Below are positions 17,557-26,312 of a DNA stretch of 64,000 nt, piece by piece. Location of the stretch: the NCBI GenBank assembly GCA_001054945.1, contig JVKJ01000003.1:1-64000 (forward strand), given 5' to 3'. Under the pieces are notes generated by a model. It had not been told where the DNA came from. It was given only the letters and a program-made list of their open reading frames with translations, and did not search any database. Source of the stretch: Corynebacterium falsenii. Lineage in GTDB: Bacteria > Actinomycetota > Actinomycetes > Mycobacteriales > Mycobacteriaceae. Position 1 is the first letter of the stretch, and each line of letters starts with the position of its first letter. Both the position numbers and the translations under genes were made by a program.

Positions 17557-19041
17557 TTGTCACCTAATGCAATCGGCCTGGCATTTGTCTTGCTGGGTAT
17601 CGTGCTGCTGCTGGGCAAGATTGCCCGCATCCGTTGGAAGTGGACACAGAAGCTCTTCCTGCCGTCCTCGATCTTGGCCGGTTTCTTCGGACTCCTACTT
17701 GGCCCACAGGTGCTGGGCGCGATTGCCTCCAAACTGGGCACAGACATGTTCGCCGAAGGAGGGCTGTTCGGCGACACAACCCTCGAGGTGTGGGGGAAGC
17801 TTCCGGGCCTCTTGATCTCCGTGGTGTTCGCCACCTTGTTCCTCGGCCAGAAACTGCCAAAGGCTAAGGAAGTGGTGAACCTCGCAGGACCGCAGTTGTC
17901 CGTGGGCGTGGCCTTCGCTTCTGGCCAATACGTGGTTGGCCTCTTGCTCGTCGTTGCCGTCCTGGTGCCCGTGTTCGGAATGAGCCCATTTGCCGGCTCT
18001 CTGATTGAGATCGGATTCGAGGGCGGCCACGGCACCGCCGGTGGCATGCAGCCGGTGTTCGAGAAGTTCGGCTGGAAGGAGGGCTACGACCTTTCCGTTG
18101 CCGTGGCCACCGTTGGCCTTCTCTCCGGCATCATCCTGGGTGTCGCGGTGATCAACTGGGCAATTCGTACCGGCCGCACTGAAGTTGTGACGGAAGTAAA
18201 GGAGCGCTCCCTGGAGGAGCAGCGGGGGCTGTTCCGACGGGACGAGCAGTACGTAGCGGCGAAAATGACCGCACGGCCGTCCTCGATTGAGCCGCTCTCG
18301 CTGCACTTTGCGTTCGTGGCGCTGGCTATCGGTGCCGGCATTGTCATGCTGGAGATCCTGAAGTGGGTGGAGAAGCTCTTCCACATCGAAGACGTGGGAC
18401 TGCTGTCCTCCATCCCGCTGTTCCCGCTGGCGATGATTGGCGGAATCATCGTGCAACAGCTGCTCAAGGCCACCAACCACGAGCACTTGATCGACCAGAA
18501 CATGATGCTGCGGATTCAGGGATTCGCCTTGGACCTGCTGATCACTTCTGCATTGGCCACCATCAGCATCAAAGCCATTGCGAACAACTTCGTTCCATTC
18601 CTGCTCCTGTGCATCGGCGGCATCCTGCTGAACATGTTCATCCTGCTGTGGTTCGTGCCACGGACCATTCCGGAGTACTGGCTGGAGCGTGGCATCGGCG
18701 ACTTTGGCCAGTCCATGGGTGTGACTGCCACCGGGCTCATCCTCATGCGCATTGTGGATCCAGAAAACGATTCCCCGGCATTCGAGGCCTTCGGCTACAA
18801 GCAGATGGTGTTCGAGCCCTTCTTCGGAGGCGGCTTGATTACCGCGATGTCCATCCCGATCATCAGCGCCTGGGGCCCCACGCCGCTCTTGCTGATCATG
18901 CTCGCTCTCTTCATATTCTCCCTGGTCACAGGAATTTTCTACTGGGGGAAGGGTGACAGAGGGCGGATCCGCCGCGAGCCCACACCTACCGGCGCCCAAC
19001 CCGCAAGTGGGGATTCGGCTTCTTCCCCAGCAGCGTTCTAA
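17557..19041 (+). CDS. GltS-type sodium/glutamate symporter family protein
   Basis: Integral membrane transporter, 494 aa. TTG 17557 is chosen because GAAGGAGAG ends four to six bases upstream; the frame is open upstream but starts there are unsupported. Around ten hydrophobic segments are seen, with the paired re-entrant signatures of the family: GGHGTAGGMQPVFEKFG near residue 170 and GVTATGLILMRIVDPENDSPAFEAFGYKQ near 405. A long cytoplasmic loop (VKERSLEEQRGLFRRDEQY) separates the halves. It is longer than E. coli GltS (~400 aa), mostly because of the loop and a C-terminal Pro/Ser-rich tail. Part of that tail's coding sequence recurs at 21806-21865. Substrate inferred only by family. Confidence 0.82.
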   Translation: MSPNAIGLAFVLLGIVLLLGKIARIRWKWTQKLFLPSSILAGFFGLLLGPQVLGAIASKLGTDMFAEGGLFGDTTLEVWGKLPGLLISVVFATLFLGQKLPKAKEVVNLAGPQLSVGVAFASGQYVVGLLLVVAVLVPVFGMSPFAGSLIEIGFEGGHGTAGGMQPVFEKFGWKEGYDLSVAVATVGLLSGIILGVAVINWAIRTGRTEVVTEVKERSLEEQRGLFRRDEQYVAAKMTARPSSIEPLSLHFAFVALAIGAGIVMLEILKWVEKLFHIEDVGLLSSIPLFPLAMIGGIIVQQLLKATNHEHLIDQNMMLRIQGFALDLLITSALATISIKAIANNFVPFLLLCIGGILLNMFILLWFVPRTIPEYWLERGIGDFGQSMGVTATGLILMRIVDPENDSPAFEAFGYKQMVFEPFFGGGLITAMSIPIISAWGPTPLLLIMLALFIFSLVTGIFYWGKGDRGRIRREPTPTGAQPASGDSASSPAAF

Positions 19042-19114
19042 TGCACCCGCAACATCCAGTACGTGAGCTCGCTAACGCGGGCTATGCACTCGATCAATCC
19101 CGTAACTAACAGAA

Positions 19115-19145
19115 AGTGCGAAACTTCTGGCAATAGTTTCGCACT
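19115..19145 (+). terminator. Hairpin terminator after the GltS-type gene
   Basis: AGTGCGAAACT (19115-19125) pairs perfectly over 11 bases with AGTTTCGCACT (19135-19145) around a nine-base loop, followed by TTGTATCAGTTTT. It ends the rightward transport gene. Confidence 0.75.
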
Positions 19146-19277
19146 TTGTATCAGTTTTGGGAGTTGCACTACTTCCAGGGCACATGAGCAACTGCGGATG
19201 ACAACAGACAAATAGAAGGCGAACTATCCTATTCGAGGCCCCGAAGAGGAATTACCGTCTCCCCCCAGCTAAAGAAG

Positions 19278-19925
19278 TTGGACTCCAGATCCGGAGAAGA
19301 GCTCATAGCTCCTCTTTTCTCGAACGGCATAAATAGAATTCGGATTCATAAAGTTCAAGGCTCAAGAGAGCCGACCAGACTTCTTTACAATGCGGCGGCT
19401 CTACACCTCGCTTCGATCCACGTTTTACATTCGGAACTTGGACCATCCCTAGGAAAGGTTTCGCGCAATTCGACGGGCCACCTGGCGACCAGATCTCCTT
19501 TTAGGACAACACCAGCGATTGGGTCAGCGATTCCTCAAAAAATACAGCAGGGAATTTGGCCATATCGGCGTATAGATAAACTATTTCATGTACCACTGCA
19601 ATCCCTAAAGAGTTACCAATGCGGGCATGTTTTAACATCCCATGTAGATGGCAGCAAATGCATAAATAGTTCTTTCCGGACAGGTGGAAGAAGGAACGAG
19701 ACAGCAGCCTTCCGGCTGCTCGTCACTATGATTAACAAAAATTTATTCCGCCAGCGGTTCCGCCGCAGTTATGCGCTAGCAAGGACACTCACACGAAAGT
19801 GTCGGCCCGACATGGACCAGGAATTTTCACACTTTGAGATGGATGCTGAAGTGATTTTGGTCGGTGGCCTCAGTAGAGCTTTTGCAACGCAGCCAGCTAA
19901 GTGGCACCAGCTAATTCACTATTAA
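19278..19925 (+). CDS. Orphan open frame in low-GC DNA, doubtful gene
   Basis: A 215-codon frame from TTG 19278; the frame is open from 19188 to 19925 (about 246 codons). The DNA from roughly 19150 to 19910 is much AT-richer than its neighbours. The predicted product is basic and rich in Ser, Arg and His, with no signal peptide, membrane helix or motif I recognise, and no good ribosome site. So long a frame without stops is unlikely by chance in such composition, but codon use does not look native. It overlaps the convergent DinB-like gene by 15 bases. It may be a fragment of a transferred gene, or non-coding. Confidence 0.25.
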   Translation: MDSRSGEELIAPLFSNGINRIRIHKVQGSREPTRLLYNAAALHLASIHVLHSELGPSLGKVSRNSTGHLATRSPFRTTPAIGSAIPQKIQQGIWPYRRIDKLFHVPLQSLKSYQCGHVLTSHVDGSKCINSSFRTGGRRNETAAFRLLVTMINKNLFRQRFRRSYALARTLTRKCRPDMDQEFSHFEMDAEVILVGGLSRAFATQPAKWHQLIHY

Positions 19926-20504
19926 CAAGTGCGCCGGCGGCCACTTCGTGCCGTCGAATTGCGCGTTGAGCTGGTACGCAAAACCACCATCAATCGTCTC
20001 CCGGATCACGTCGGCATGACCGACGTGACGGGCGATCTCCTGAGTTAGGTGTAGCGCGCACCAACGGTTATTCCACCGCTCATCTCCCTTCAGCCACGGA
20101 CCCTTGGGCTTGTGAACCACCAGTGCGGACAAAACTGCATCGCGCAGGACCTGCTCAGCATCTTCCGCCGCCCGCTCCAGGCTGGAGATCAGATTCTCGG
20201 CGGTGAGCTTTTCCAGGTCCTTGTACCGACGGCAATCTACACCCTCAGCCAGATCCACCGTCTCCGGCAGGCGATCGGCCGCGCACACCGGGTGGTCCGG
20301 GTTGATCCACACAGCCACGTTGTAGACCACTGAAACACTGTGCAGCGCCAGAACATGCAGACTCAGCGCACTGGCGGTGGGCGTGCTCTGCAGCTGCTCG
20401 GCATTCAGCCCCTGCATCGTCGTGGCCATCTGGCGCAACTGCTGGCCAGCGAAAGTCGCCAGGGCATCGTTTTCATCGGTAACGTCGGGTACCAAAAACG
20501 GCAT
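19911..20504 (-). CDS. DinB / DUF664-like four-helix protein
   Basis: A 197-aa protein from ATG 20504, with AAAGGGGAAC upstream. It resembles the DinB/mycothiol-dependent-transferase superfamily: an early TFAGQQLRQMATTMQGLNAEQLQ helix, then ALSLHVLALHSVSVVYNVAVW with a metal-ligand-like His, and RWCALHLTQEIARHVGHADVIRETIDG carrying the HxxxH pattern seen at the zinc site. In actinobacteria such proteins often use mycothiol as cofactor. It is divergent from a WYL regulator 145 bases away, so the regulator may control it. Confidence 0.8.
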   Translation of the reverse strand: MPFLVPDVTDENDALATFAGQQLRQMATTMQGLNAEQLQSTPTASALSLHVLALHSVSVVYNVAVWINPDHPVCAADRLPETVDLAEGVDCRRYKDLEKLTAENLISSLERAAEDAEQVLRDAVLSALVVHKPKGPWLKGDERWNNRWCALHLTQEIARHVGHADVIRETIDGGFAYQLNAQFDGTKWPPAHLLIVN

Positions 20505-20649
20505 GTCAGTTCCCCTTTCCGGGAGTCGGTGATTGTCGGTTGTCCGTCTTGCGAGATCCGCGCCCCAACCGGGCACACCACGCAGGCTAAGGCTCCTTCC
20601 GGACAAGTTTTGCCCTAAAGCAATGCCACTTGGGGATTAAACTCGCCCC

Positions 20650-21564
20650 ATGAGCACACTCGCGCGCGGTCTCCAGCTCCTCAGTCTGCTGCAATCCCGC
20701 CCAATCTGGACGGGCGAGCAACTCACCACAGCGTTAGACACCGACGACCGCACTCTCCGCCGCGATATCAAGCGCCTCCGCGACCTGGGTTTTCAAATCC
20801 ACGCCAGCAGAGGCACGGGAGGAGGATATAGTTTGCGGGCTGGCGGTGGTGTCCCCGCCCATGCCCTGACCCAGGACGAAACCACCGCAACCATGACTGC
20901 CCTGCGCATCTTCACTGATCAGGGTATGCATGGCCTGCACGAACCCGCGAGTCAAGCCCTGCACAAGCTCGCGCAGCACCTCCCGCAGGCCTCGCGCGCG
21001 ACCCCCAGTGCCGAGGACATCAGCGTGCACACCATCCACCGATTTCCCGGCGCGAGCAGCACCTATCGCGAGCTGCTTCCCGCCATCCGCGAGCACCATC
21101 GGGTCCGTTTTGGCTACACGACCCGCGATGGAGCCCACCGCACTCGCCACACGGAGCCTCATCGCATCGTAGTGATGGATCTGCGATGGTACCTGCAGGC
21201 TTTCGACCTGGATCGGCAGGATTGGCGCATGTTTCGGCTGGATCGGGTCGAGACTCTGCACGTCACGACGTTCCACTTCCGCCCGCGCACGCCTCCGCCG
21301 CCGATGTCCATGGATGGCCAGCCCACGCACACGGTGCGGATTCACGCACAGTTGTCGCAGGTCATGCAGGCGCTGCCCGTCAACGCAGGAAGTTTCACGG
21401 ATGAGGGGGACACATGTGTGCTTCGTACCCCGGGTGACGCAGAATGGATCGCCCGGAAGTGCGCATCGTTGCCTTGGGCGGTGACGCCACTGTCCAGCCC
21501 CCAGCTACACGACGCCCTAGCGACTGTCGCCGCGCAGATCGTACAGGGGTTACATTCGGATTGA
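20650..21564 (+). CDS. WYL-domain transcriptional regulator
   Basis: A 304-aa regulator. The N-terminal DeoR-type winged helix-turn-helix is residues 5-60 (LLSLLQSRPIWTGEQLTTAL, DDRTLRRDIKRLRDLGFQIHASRGTGGGYSL). Residues ~140-210 form the WYL domain, with GYTTRDGAHRTRHTEPHRIVV and the signature LRWYLQAFDLDRQDWRMFRLDRV. A C-terminal WCX-like extension ends VAAQIVQGLHSD. Such proteins bind nucleic-acid or other ligands through WYL and often regulate a neighbour. The divergent DinB-like gene is the obvious target. Confidence 0.9.
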   Translation: MSTLARGLQLLSLLQSRPIWTGEQLTTALDTDDRTLRRDIKRLRDLGFQIHASRGTGGGYSLRAGGGVPAHALTQDETTATMTALRIFTDQGMHGLHEPASQALHKLAQHLPQASRATPSAEDISVHTIHRFPGASSTYRELLPAIREHHRVRFGYTTRDGAHRTRHTEPHRIVVMDLRWYLQAFDLDRQDWRMFRLDRVETLHVTTFHFRPRTPPPPMSMDGQPTHTVRIHAQLSQVMQALPVNAGSFTDEGDTCVLRTPGDAEWIARKCASLPWAVTPLSSPQLHDALATVAAQIVQGLHSD

Positions 21565-21698
21565 ATGCAGATTGCACAGGGCCTGAAAGGGTCGTATGCA
21601 GCGGTTTTGAGCAGACCAGGTCGGGGTTCGGGGCAATGTTCTATGCAGCTTATTGTTCTCAATAACTCAGGATTCACCAACCTATACGCCCTCCTTTT

Positions 21699-21884
21699 GT
21701 GTCTAACCTTGTCCCCTCAAAGACCACCCACAGCTCGACCAGCCGTAGCCCGGCTGCCGTGTGCGCCTCGGCCCTCGCAGCCTCGCTGTTGATCCCTCTT
21801 GGCGGTACCGGCGCCCAACCCCCGCAAGTGGGGATTCGGCTTCTTCCCCAGCAGCGTTCTAATGCGTGCATGCCTAAGCGCTAA
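21699..21884 (+). pseudogene. Chimeric remnant: signal-peptide start of a hydrolase paralogue fused to a copy of the gltS tail
   Basis: From GTG 21699 a 61-codon frame begins SRSPAAVCASALAASLLIPLG, which parallels the signal peptide of the intact hydrolase 400 bases downstream (SRSARRCATALCASALSASVLIPTG). At 21806 it runs straight into a near-identical copy of the last ~58 bases of the GltS-type gene, but in a different frame, and soon stops. It is best read as the scar of an old duplication plus deletion. It is unlikely to make a functional protein. Confidence 0.65.
21806..21865 (+). repeat. Copy of the 3' end of the GltS-type gene (partner at 18987-19044)
   Basis: Bases 21806-21865 match 18987-19044 throughout, from TACCGGCGCCCAAC to CGTTCTAATGC; the only difference is two extra C in the C-run (CAACCCCCGCAAG against CAACCCGCAAG). 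The upstream copy encodes the transporter's last residues and stop codon. Similarity ends abruptly on both sides. Confidence 0.92.
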
Positions 21885-21914
21885 GGAGTCTTAACGCCTG
21901 GGCGTCCTCACATT

Positions 21915-21956
21915 GAAGTCCCCGTACCGCCATCGACTGTGCGGTGCGGGGGCTTC
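21915..21956 (+). terminator. Strong hairpin between the remnant and the hydrolase gene
   Basis: GAAGTCCCCGTACCGC (21915-21930) pairs with GCGGTGCGGGGGCTTC (21941-21956) over 16 positions, including two G-U pairs, around a ten-base loop. No T-run follows on the plus strand, so a terminator role is possible but unproven. Apart from this hairpin, 21885-22089 shows no gene. Confidence 0.5.
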
Positions 21957-22089
21957 GCTCGTGCGGCCGCTGCCCGCGTTTGAGCGCCCTAACCTCCGGA
22001 CTTTCAGCAAAATTGGACTGGACGCCACGGTCCACCACAGATACTGTCAATCTGAAAACTTTTCGCACAACTACAGGATTTTGGTATCA

Positions 22090-23745
22090 ATGCGCGCTCT
22101 CTCGTTTTCTCGTTCAGCCCGCCGCTGCGCCACCGCACTGTGCGCCTCCGCACTTTCGGCATCCGTCCTCATCCCGACAGGGATGGCGTCCGCAGCTGAC
22201 AACCCCGAACCCGCTCCCCAGGAACTGAACTGGGGGCCGTGCCCCGAAGGCTCCATGGTCGACGAGGGCGGGCAGTGCGCAGAGTTCGAGGCCCCCAAGG
22301 ACTACAACGATCCGAGCGCGGGGACCATCAAGCTCATGATGTCCAAGCTTCCGGCCACCGGCGAACGCAAGGGCGCCATCGCGGGCAACCCCGGCGGCCC
22401 CGGCGGCGACGCCCTGGGCATGTTCACCACCAAGAACGGCGGGGAGCCCGAAGGGAAGGTGCAAATTCCCGCTGACGTGCGCGAACACTATGACCTCGTA
22501 GCCGTGGAACCCCGCGGTCTCACGTGGGGCACGCCGCTGAAATGCCAAGACGGGATTTCCGAAGACCCGGCCCAGATGATGCAGATGATCACCGGCCCTC
22601 AAGCTCAGACAATGCACGACATGTGCGACCGCTCGAACCCTGGCTACATCCAGACCATCACCACGGAGAACACCGCCCGTGACCTGGATGTGGCCCGAGC
22701 CGCTCTCGGCGAGGACAAGCTGAACCTCTACGGCGTGTCCTACGGAGGTCCGCTGATGGCGACCTACGCCACGCTGTTCCCGCAGCACACCGGGAAGTCC
22801 GTGCTCGATTCCAGCGTCTCCCCGCAGGACCTATGGTTCCGCCTGGGCGCCACTCGAAAGCAAGCGCGCATCGACGGCATCAACGCGATGTTCCAGTGGA
22901 TCGCGGACCACGATTCCGAGTACCACCTGGGAACCACGCCGCTACAGGTCTACCGCGCGTGGTCCGGGTACGTCCGGAAGCACTACAACGTCACCCTCCC
23001 CTCCACGCCACAGGGGGCACAGCCGGGTGATGTGGACGCCCTGCTGGCCGGCAGCAGCCTGCCCGCCGGGTCCAGCGTGGGCAATGCGCCCGTGATCGGC
23101 CAGGCAGCGGTGGATCTCATCAATGCTGTGGAGTTCGCGCAGTGGCGGTCCGGAACCTTCATGGACGCCATGAGCACCTTCGGCGATCTAACCCGCGGGA
23201 TGGACATCGGCCAGGCCAATTTGCTCATTACGGCCGGCATGTACTCCGAAAAGGCATGGCCACACGTCGCTGAAACCATTCGCGATGACAAGGCTCCGGA
23301 GGATCCCGCAGCGCCGGGCGACATGAGCGAGGAGCGGATGAATATCGAGATGCAGAAGGTGCAGAACATGAGCATCCTGGATCGCACCATCATCTGCAAT
23401 GAGAACGCCACCGCCCCGGACCTCAGCCGCATCCAGCCGCTGCAGGAAGCAATGTTCACCGGCGGGGATGCCATCCGCATGAACGAGGACCTACTCGCTT
23501 CCGGCCAGCACTGCGCTGGCTGGCCTGCCCCGGAGCACCCCTTCAAGCCCGTCAACGGCGATGCGCTGGAGACCAAGCCGCTGAACATCGGCTACTCCCA
23601 CGACACTGCTGTTTCCGGCAGTGGCTCCCCAGAAATGGCCGCTGCCATGGGTGGCGACGTGGTCACCGTCAATGGCTACAGCCACGGTGTGCTGCTCAAT
23701 GACCCGGACAAGGTCGCGGGCAAGGTCTCCGAGTACTTCGCCTAG
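22090..23745 (+). CDS. Secreted alpha/beta hydrolase of the tripeptidyl aminopeptidase (TAP) type
   Basis: A 551-aa exported hydrolase. ATG 22090 gives a clean signal peptide: a basic start, then ALCASALSASVLIPTGMASA with AxA cleavage near residue 36. Catalytic features are the oxyanion segment AGNPGGPGGDA (98-108), nucleophile Ser217 in LYGVSYGGPL, and the final His in VNGYSHGVLL near the C-terminus, with the acidic residue probably in LNIGYSHDTAVSG. Cys pairs (PCPEG..GGQC) suggest disulphides outside the cell. Streptomyces TAP enzymes release N-terminal tripeptides; corynebacterial relatives are usually annotated only as hydrolases. A truncated paralogue start lies upstream. Confidence 0.87.
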   Translation: MRALSFSRSARRCATALCASALSASVLIPTGMASAADNPEPAPQELNWGPCPEGSMVDEGGQCAEFEAPKDYNDPSAGTIKLMMSKLPATGERKGAIAGNPGGPGGDALGMFTTKNGGEPEGKVQIPADVREHYDLVAVEPRGLTWGTPLKCQDGISEDPAQMMQMITGPQAQTMHDMCDRSNPGYIQTITTENTARDLDVARAALGEDKLNLYGVSYGGPLMATYATLFPQHTGKSVLDSSVSPQDLWFRLGATRKQARIDGINAMFQWIADHDSEYHLGTTPLQVYRAWSGYVRKHYNVTLPSTPQGAQPGDVDALLAGSSLPAGSSVGNAPVIGQAAVDLINAVEFAQWRSGTFMDAMSTFGDLTRGMDIGQANLLITAGMYSEKAWPHVAETIRDDKAPEDPAAPGDMSEERMNIEMQKVQNMSILDRTIICNENATAPDLSRIQPLQEAMFTGGDAIRMNEDLLASGQHCAGWPAPEHPFKPVNGDALETKPLNIGYSHDTAVSGSGSPEMAAAMGGDVVTVNGYSHGVLLNDPDKVAGKVSEYFA

Positions 23746-23752
23746 GCCGTTC

Positions 23753-25282
23753 CTAGGCCGTGACAGCCTGTTCGGCTTCGGTCTCTCGGTCATCGCGGGT
23801 CACGTCAATACGCACCAGCACGATGAACGCGGCCACCAGGATCGACAGCACCGCGCCGAACAGGAAGGCCACGTGGATGCCGTGAGCCAAGGGCGCCACC
23901 GGATCCATGCCACCGCGCATATTCTCCGGGTTTTTCGCGAAGCTCTGCGCCCCGTAAGTCATAATCGCGATGAAGATCGCGGTACCGATGCCGCCCGCCA
24001 CCTGCTGGAACGTGTTCAAGATCGCCTGCCCGTGAGAGGCGATCTGATCCGGTACGGCGGCCAGCGCGTTGGACATCAGCGGCGTCATCAAACAAGCGAT
24101 ACCCAGGTTCAACAGAATCGTGAATACGACCAGGTACCACACGGACACGTCGCGACCCATCAGGGCAAAACCCCACATCGCCGCGATAAGCAACAACGCT
24201 CCGGGGATGGTCAAAATGCGCGTGCCCTTCGCGTCATAGATGCGGCCGATGACCGGCCCCATCAGGCCCATCACCAGCCCGCCGGGCAGGACGATCAGCC
24301 CGGACTCGGTCTCAGACATTCCCTGCACCTTCTGCGCGAACATCGGCAAAAGAATGATGAAGCCGAACAACATGGAGAAGCTGGCCAGCAGCATCAGCAG
24401 TGAGAGGTTGTACTTCTTATTCCTCAGGGGCTGCAGGTTCAGCAGCGGGGTACGGCCGGTGGATTCGGCTGTGCGTTCCAGTCGGCTCTGGCGTGTGAAG
24501 AAGACTGCCAGTACGACCAGGCCCAGCGCCAGAATGCCCACGCGGTCCCACGGAACGCCATTGGCCAGCTCCGACAGGCCCGCCACGCCGTAGATGGTGG
24601 ATGCGAAGCCGACCGCTGCCAGCGCCACGGAAAGCACGTCCAGATAGGGGCGCGAGGGCGCCTCGAAGTTCTTCACCAGCTTCGCGCCGATCAACAGCGC
24701 GATGACGACCAGCGGAATCACCAGGCCGAACACCCAGCGCCAGGACAGCGCGCCCAGCACCACGCCGGAGAAGGTGGGGCCCACCGCCGGAGCCACGGCG
24801 ATCACCACGGTCACGGTGCCCATCACGGAGCCCCGACGTTCCACGGGGATCAGGCGCATGATGGTGGTCATGAGCAGCGGGATCACCAGGGCAGTTCCGG
24901 ACGCCTGCACGATACGCGCCAGCAGCAACACGGCAAAGCTGGGCGCGAGGCACGCCAGGATAGTGCCGGTGAGGAAGATGACCATCGCGGCGATGTACAC
25001 CTGCCGCAACGTAAATCGCTGCATGATGTAGCCGGTCATCGGGATGACCACCGCCATGGTCAGCATGAAGCTCGTGGTCAGCCACTGTGCGGAGTCTGCC
25101 GAGACCTCGAAGTACTGCATGAGGACCGGCAGGGCAATGGACAGGGTCGTTTCGTTGAGAATTACCACGAAGGCTGCGATGAGCAGCACACCGATCAGCA
25201 GCTTCGCGTTCGGTGGGGTGGAGCTTTCCGCTTCGACTGGCGTGGCCGCGCCAGGAGCGTTGTTATCGTGATCATTATTCAC
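23753..25282 (-). CDS. MFS multidrug exporter, DHA2 (14-helix) type
   Basis: A 509-aa major-facilitator exporter starting at GTG 25282. Motif C-like segments occur in helix 5 (VIAVAPAVGPTFSGVVLG), with the LNETTLSIALPVLMQYFEVS helix-1 signature and QWLTTSFMLTMAVVIPMTGYIMQRF typical of the EmrB/QacA group. Fourteen hydrophobic segments can be counted, and both termini are cytoplasmic and charged. The gene is convergent with the hydrolase, with seven bases between stop codons. No regulator gene is adjacent; the substrate is unknown. Confidence 0.88.
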   Translation of the reverse strand: MNNDHDNNAPGAATPVEAESSTPPNAKLLIGVLLIAAFVVILNETTLSIALPVLMQYFEVSADSAQWLTTSFMLTMAVVIPMTGYIMQRFTLRQVYIAAMVIFLTGTILACLAPSFAVLLLARIVQASGTALVIPLLMTTIMRLIPVERRGSVMGTVTVVIAVAPAVGPTFSGVVLGALSWRWVFGLVIPLVVIALLIGAKLVKNFEAPSRPYLDVLSVALAAVGFASTIYGVAGLSELANGVPWDRVGILALGLVVLAVFFTRQSRLERTAESTGRTPLLNLQPLRNKKYNLSLLMLLASFSMLFGFIILLPMFAQKVQGMSETESGLIVLPGGLVMGLMGPVIGRIYDAKGTRILTIPGALLLIAAMWGFALMGRDVSVWYLVVFTILLNLGIACLMTPLMSNALAAVPDQIASHGQAILNTFQQVAGGIGTAIFIAIMTYGAQSFAKNPENMRGGMDPVAPLAHGIHVAFLFGAVLSILVAAFIVLVRIDVTRDDRETEAEQAVTA

Positions 25283-25364
25283 AGTGGGAGCTTACCCGAG
25301 TCTCAGCTTGCGGACCACCGCCCTCTAAGCGCCCATCGGCATGGCTAAGCTCCCATCGACATAG

Positions 25365-26189
25365 CTAGGCGCCGCTGTTGCCCTCTGCTGAATCGGTGGC
25401 GTCCGCATCCTTCTTCGCCTTGTCCCCAGCGGTGATCTCACCCTGCGCGCCCCCGGTGAGCTCCCCGCTGCCCTTCATCTCGGCGCGGATCTGATCCAAG
25501 CGGGAGGTAGCGCGCATGTCCGCTCCTGCTTCTTCGATCTCGGCCATCCGCCCCTGCATGGATCCCTCGGCGAGTTCCTGAGCGCCCATCGCGTTGGCAT
25601 ACCGCTGCTCGATCTTCGCACGAACGCTATCCAGCGTTGGCACGTCATCGGTGTTGGCCACGGCGTTCATCTCGTCCATGGTCTTCGCGCTGGTCTCCTG
25701 CATCTTGGCCTGGTCGGCCTGCGCCCGCAGCTGGTCGATTTGGCTCATCTGCTCCTTGAGCTTCATCTCCGACTGCTTCTGCTGCTGCTCGGCCTGCTTG
25801 GCGTTCTCGACCGCGGCGGCGTACATCTGCTTCGTCTCGTCGATCTCCTGCTCCACGCTGACCAGCTGGCTGGCGAACAGCTCCGCGGTGTTGCCCAGCT
25901 CCGTAGCCTTGGCCTGGTCCCCGGCGGAGGCAGCGGCATCCGATTGCTGGATCGCGGTGCGTGCGTTGTCCTGCAGCTTCTGCTGCTGCTCGGACAAGCG
26001 GTGCAGCTTCATTTCCAGTTGGTTGCGGTTACCGATGATCGTCGCAGCCTGGCGGGTGATATCCGCGTGCTGCTTCTTCGCCTGCTCGGCGGCCTGTTGG
26101 ATCTGCACCTTCGGGTCCGCGTTTTCCTCGATCTTGGAGTCCATGGAGGACATGAGGTACTTCCAGCCCTTGGAAAATGGGTTCGGCAC
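25365..26189 (-). CDS. pspA: PspA/IM30-family phage-shock protein
   Basis: A 274-aa coiled-coil protein that in relatives binds stressed membranes. GTG 26189 (VPNPFSKGWKYL) is chosen for its AAGGAG site; the frame is open 13 codons further. The N-terminal amphipathic stretch NPFSKGWKYLMSSMDSKIEENADP is followed by long heptad-rich helices (QIQQAAEQAKKQHADITRQA, EMKLHRLSEQQQKLQDNART, EQEIDETKQMYAAAVENAKQ). The tail is acidic and low in complexity (AKKDADATDSAEGNSGA). It stands alone, without PspB/C-like partners. Confidence 0.9.
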   Translation of the reverse strand: MPNPFSKGWKYLMSSMDSKIEENADPKVQIQQAAEQAKKQHADITRQAATIIGNRNQLEMKLHRLSEQQQKLQDNARTAIQQSDAAASAGDQAKATELGNTAELFASQLVSVEQEIDETKQMYAAAVENAKQAEQQQKQSEMKLKEQMSQIDQLRAQADQAKMQETSAKTMDEMNAVANTDDVPTLDSVRAKIEQRYANAMGAQELAEGSMQGRMAEIEEAGADMRATSRLDQIRAEMKGSGELTGGAQGEITAGDKAKKDADATDSAEGNSGA

Positions 26190-26312
26190 GGTGCGATCTC
26201 CTTCTTGTGGGATTTTTGGGGACGCCACCCACCCAGCTCACGAGCCCGGGTGTCCTTGATGTGCTGGCTCTTCGGGAGGCGACTCGTCTGAGGTCCAGCG
26301 TAGACTGGCCGC

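Noticed and set aside
17695..18999. A 434-codon leftward frame opposite the GltS-type gene
   Set aside because: Low-complexity His/Gln/Asp sequence, typical of the complement of hydrophobic helices.
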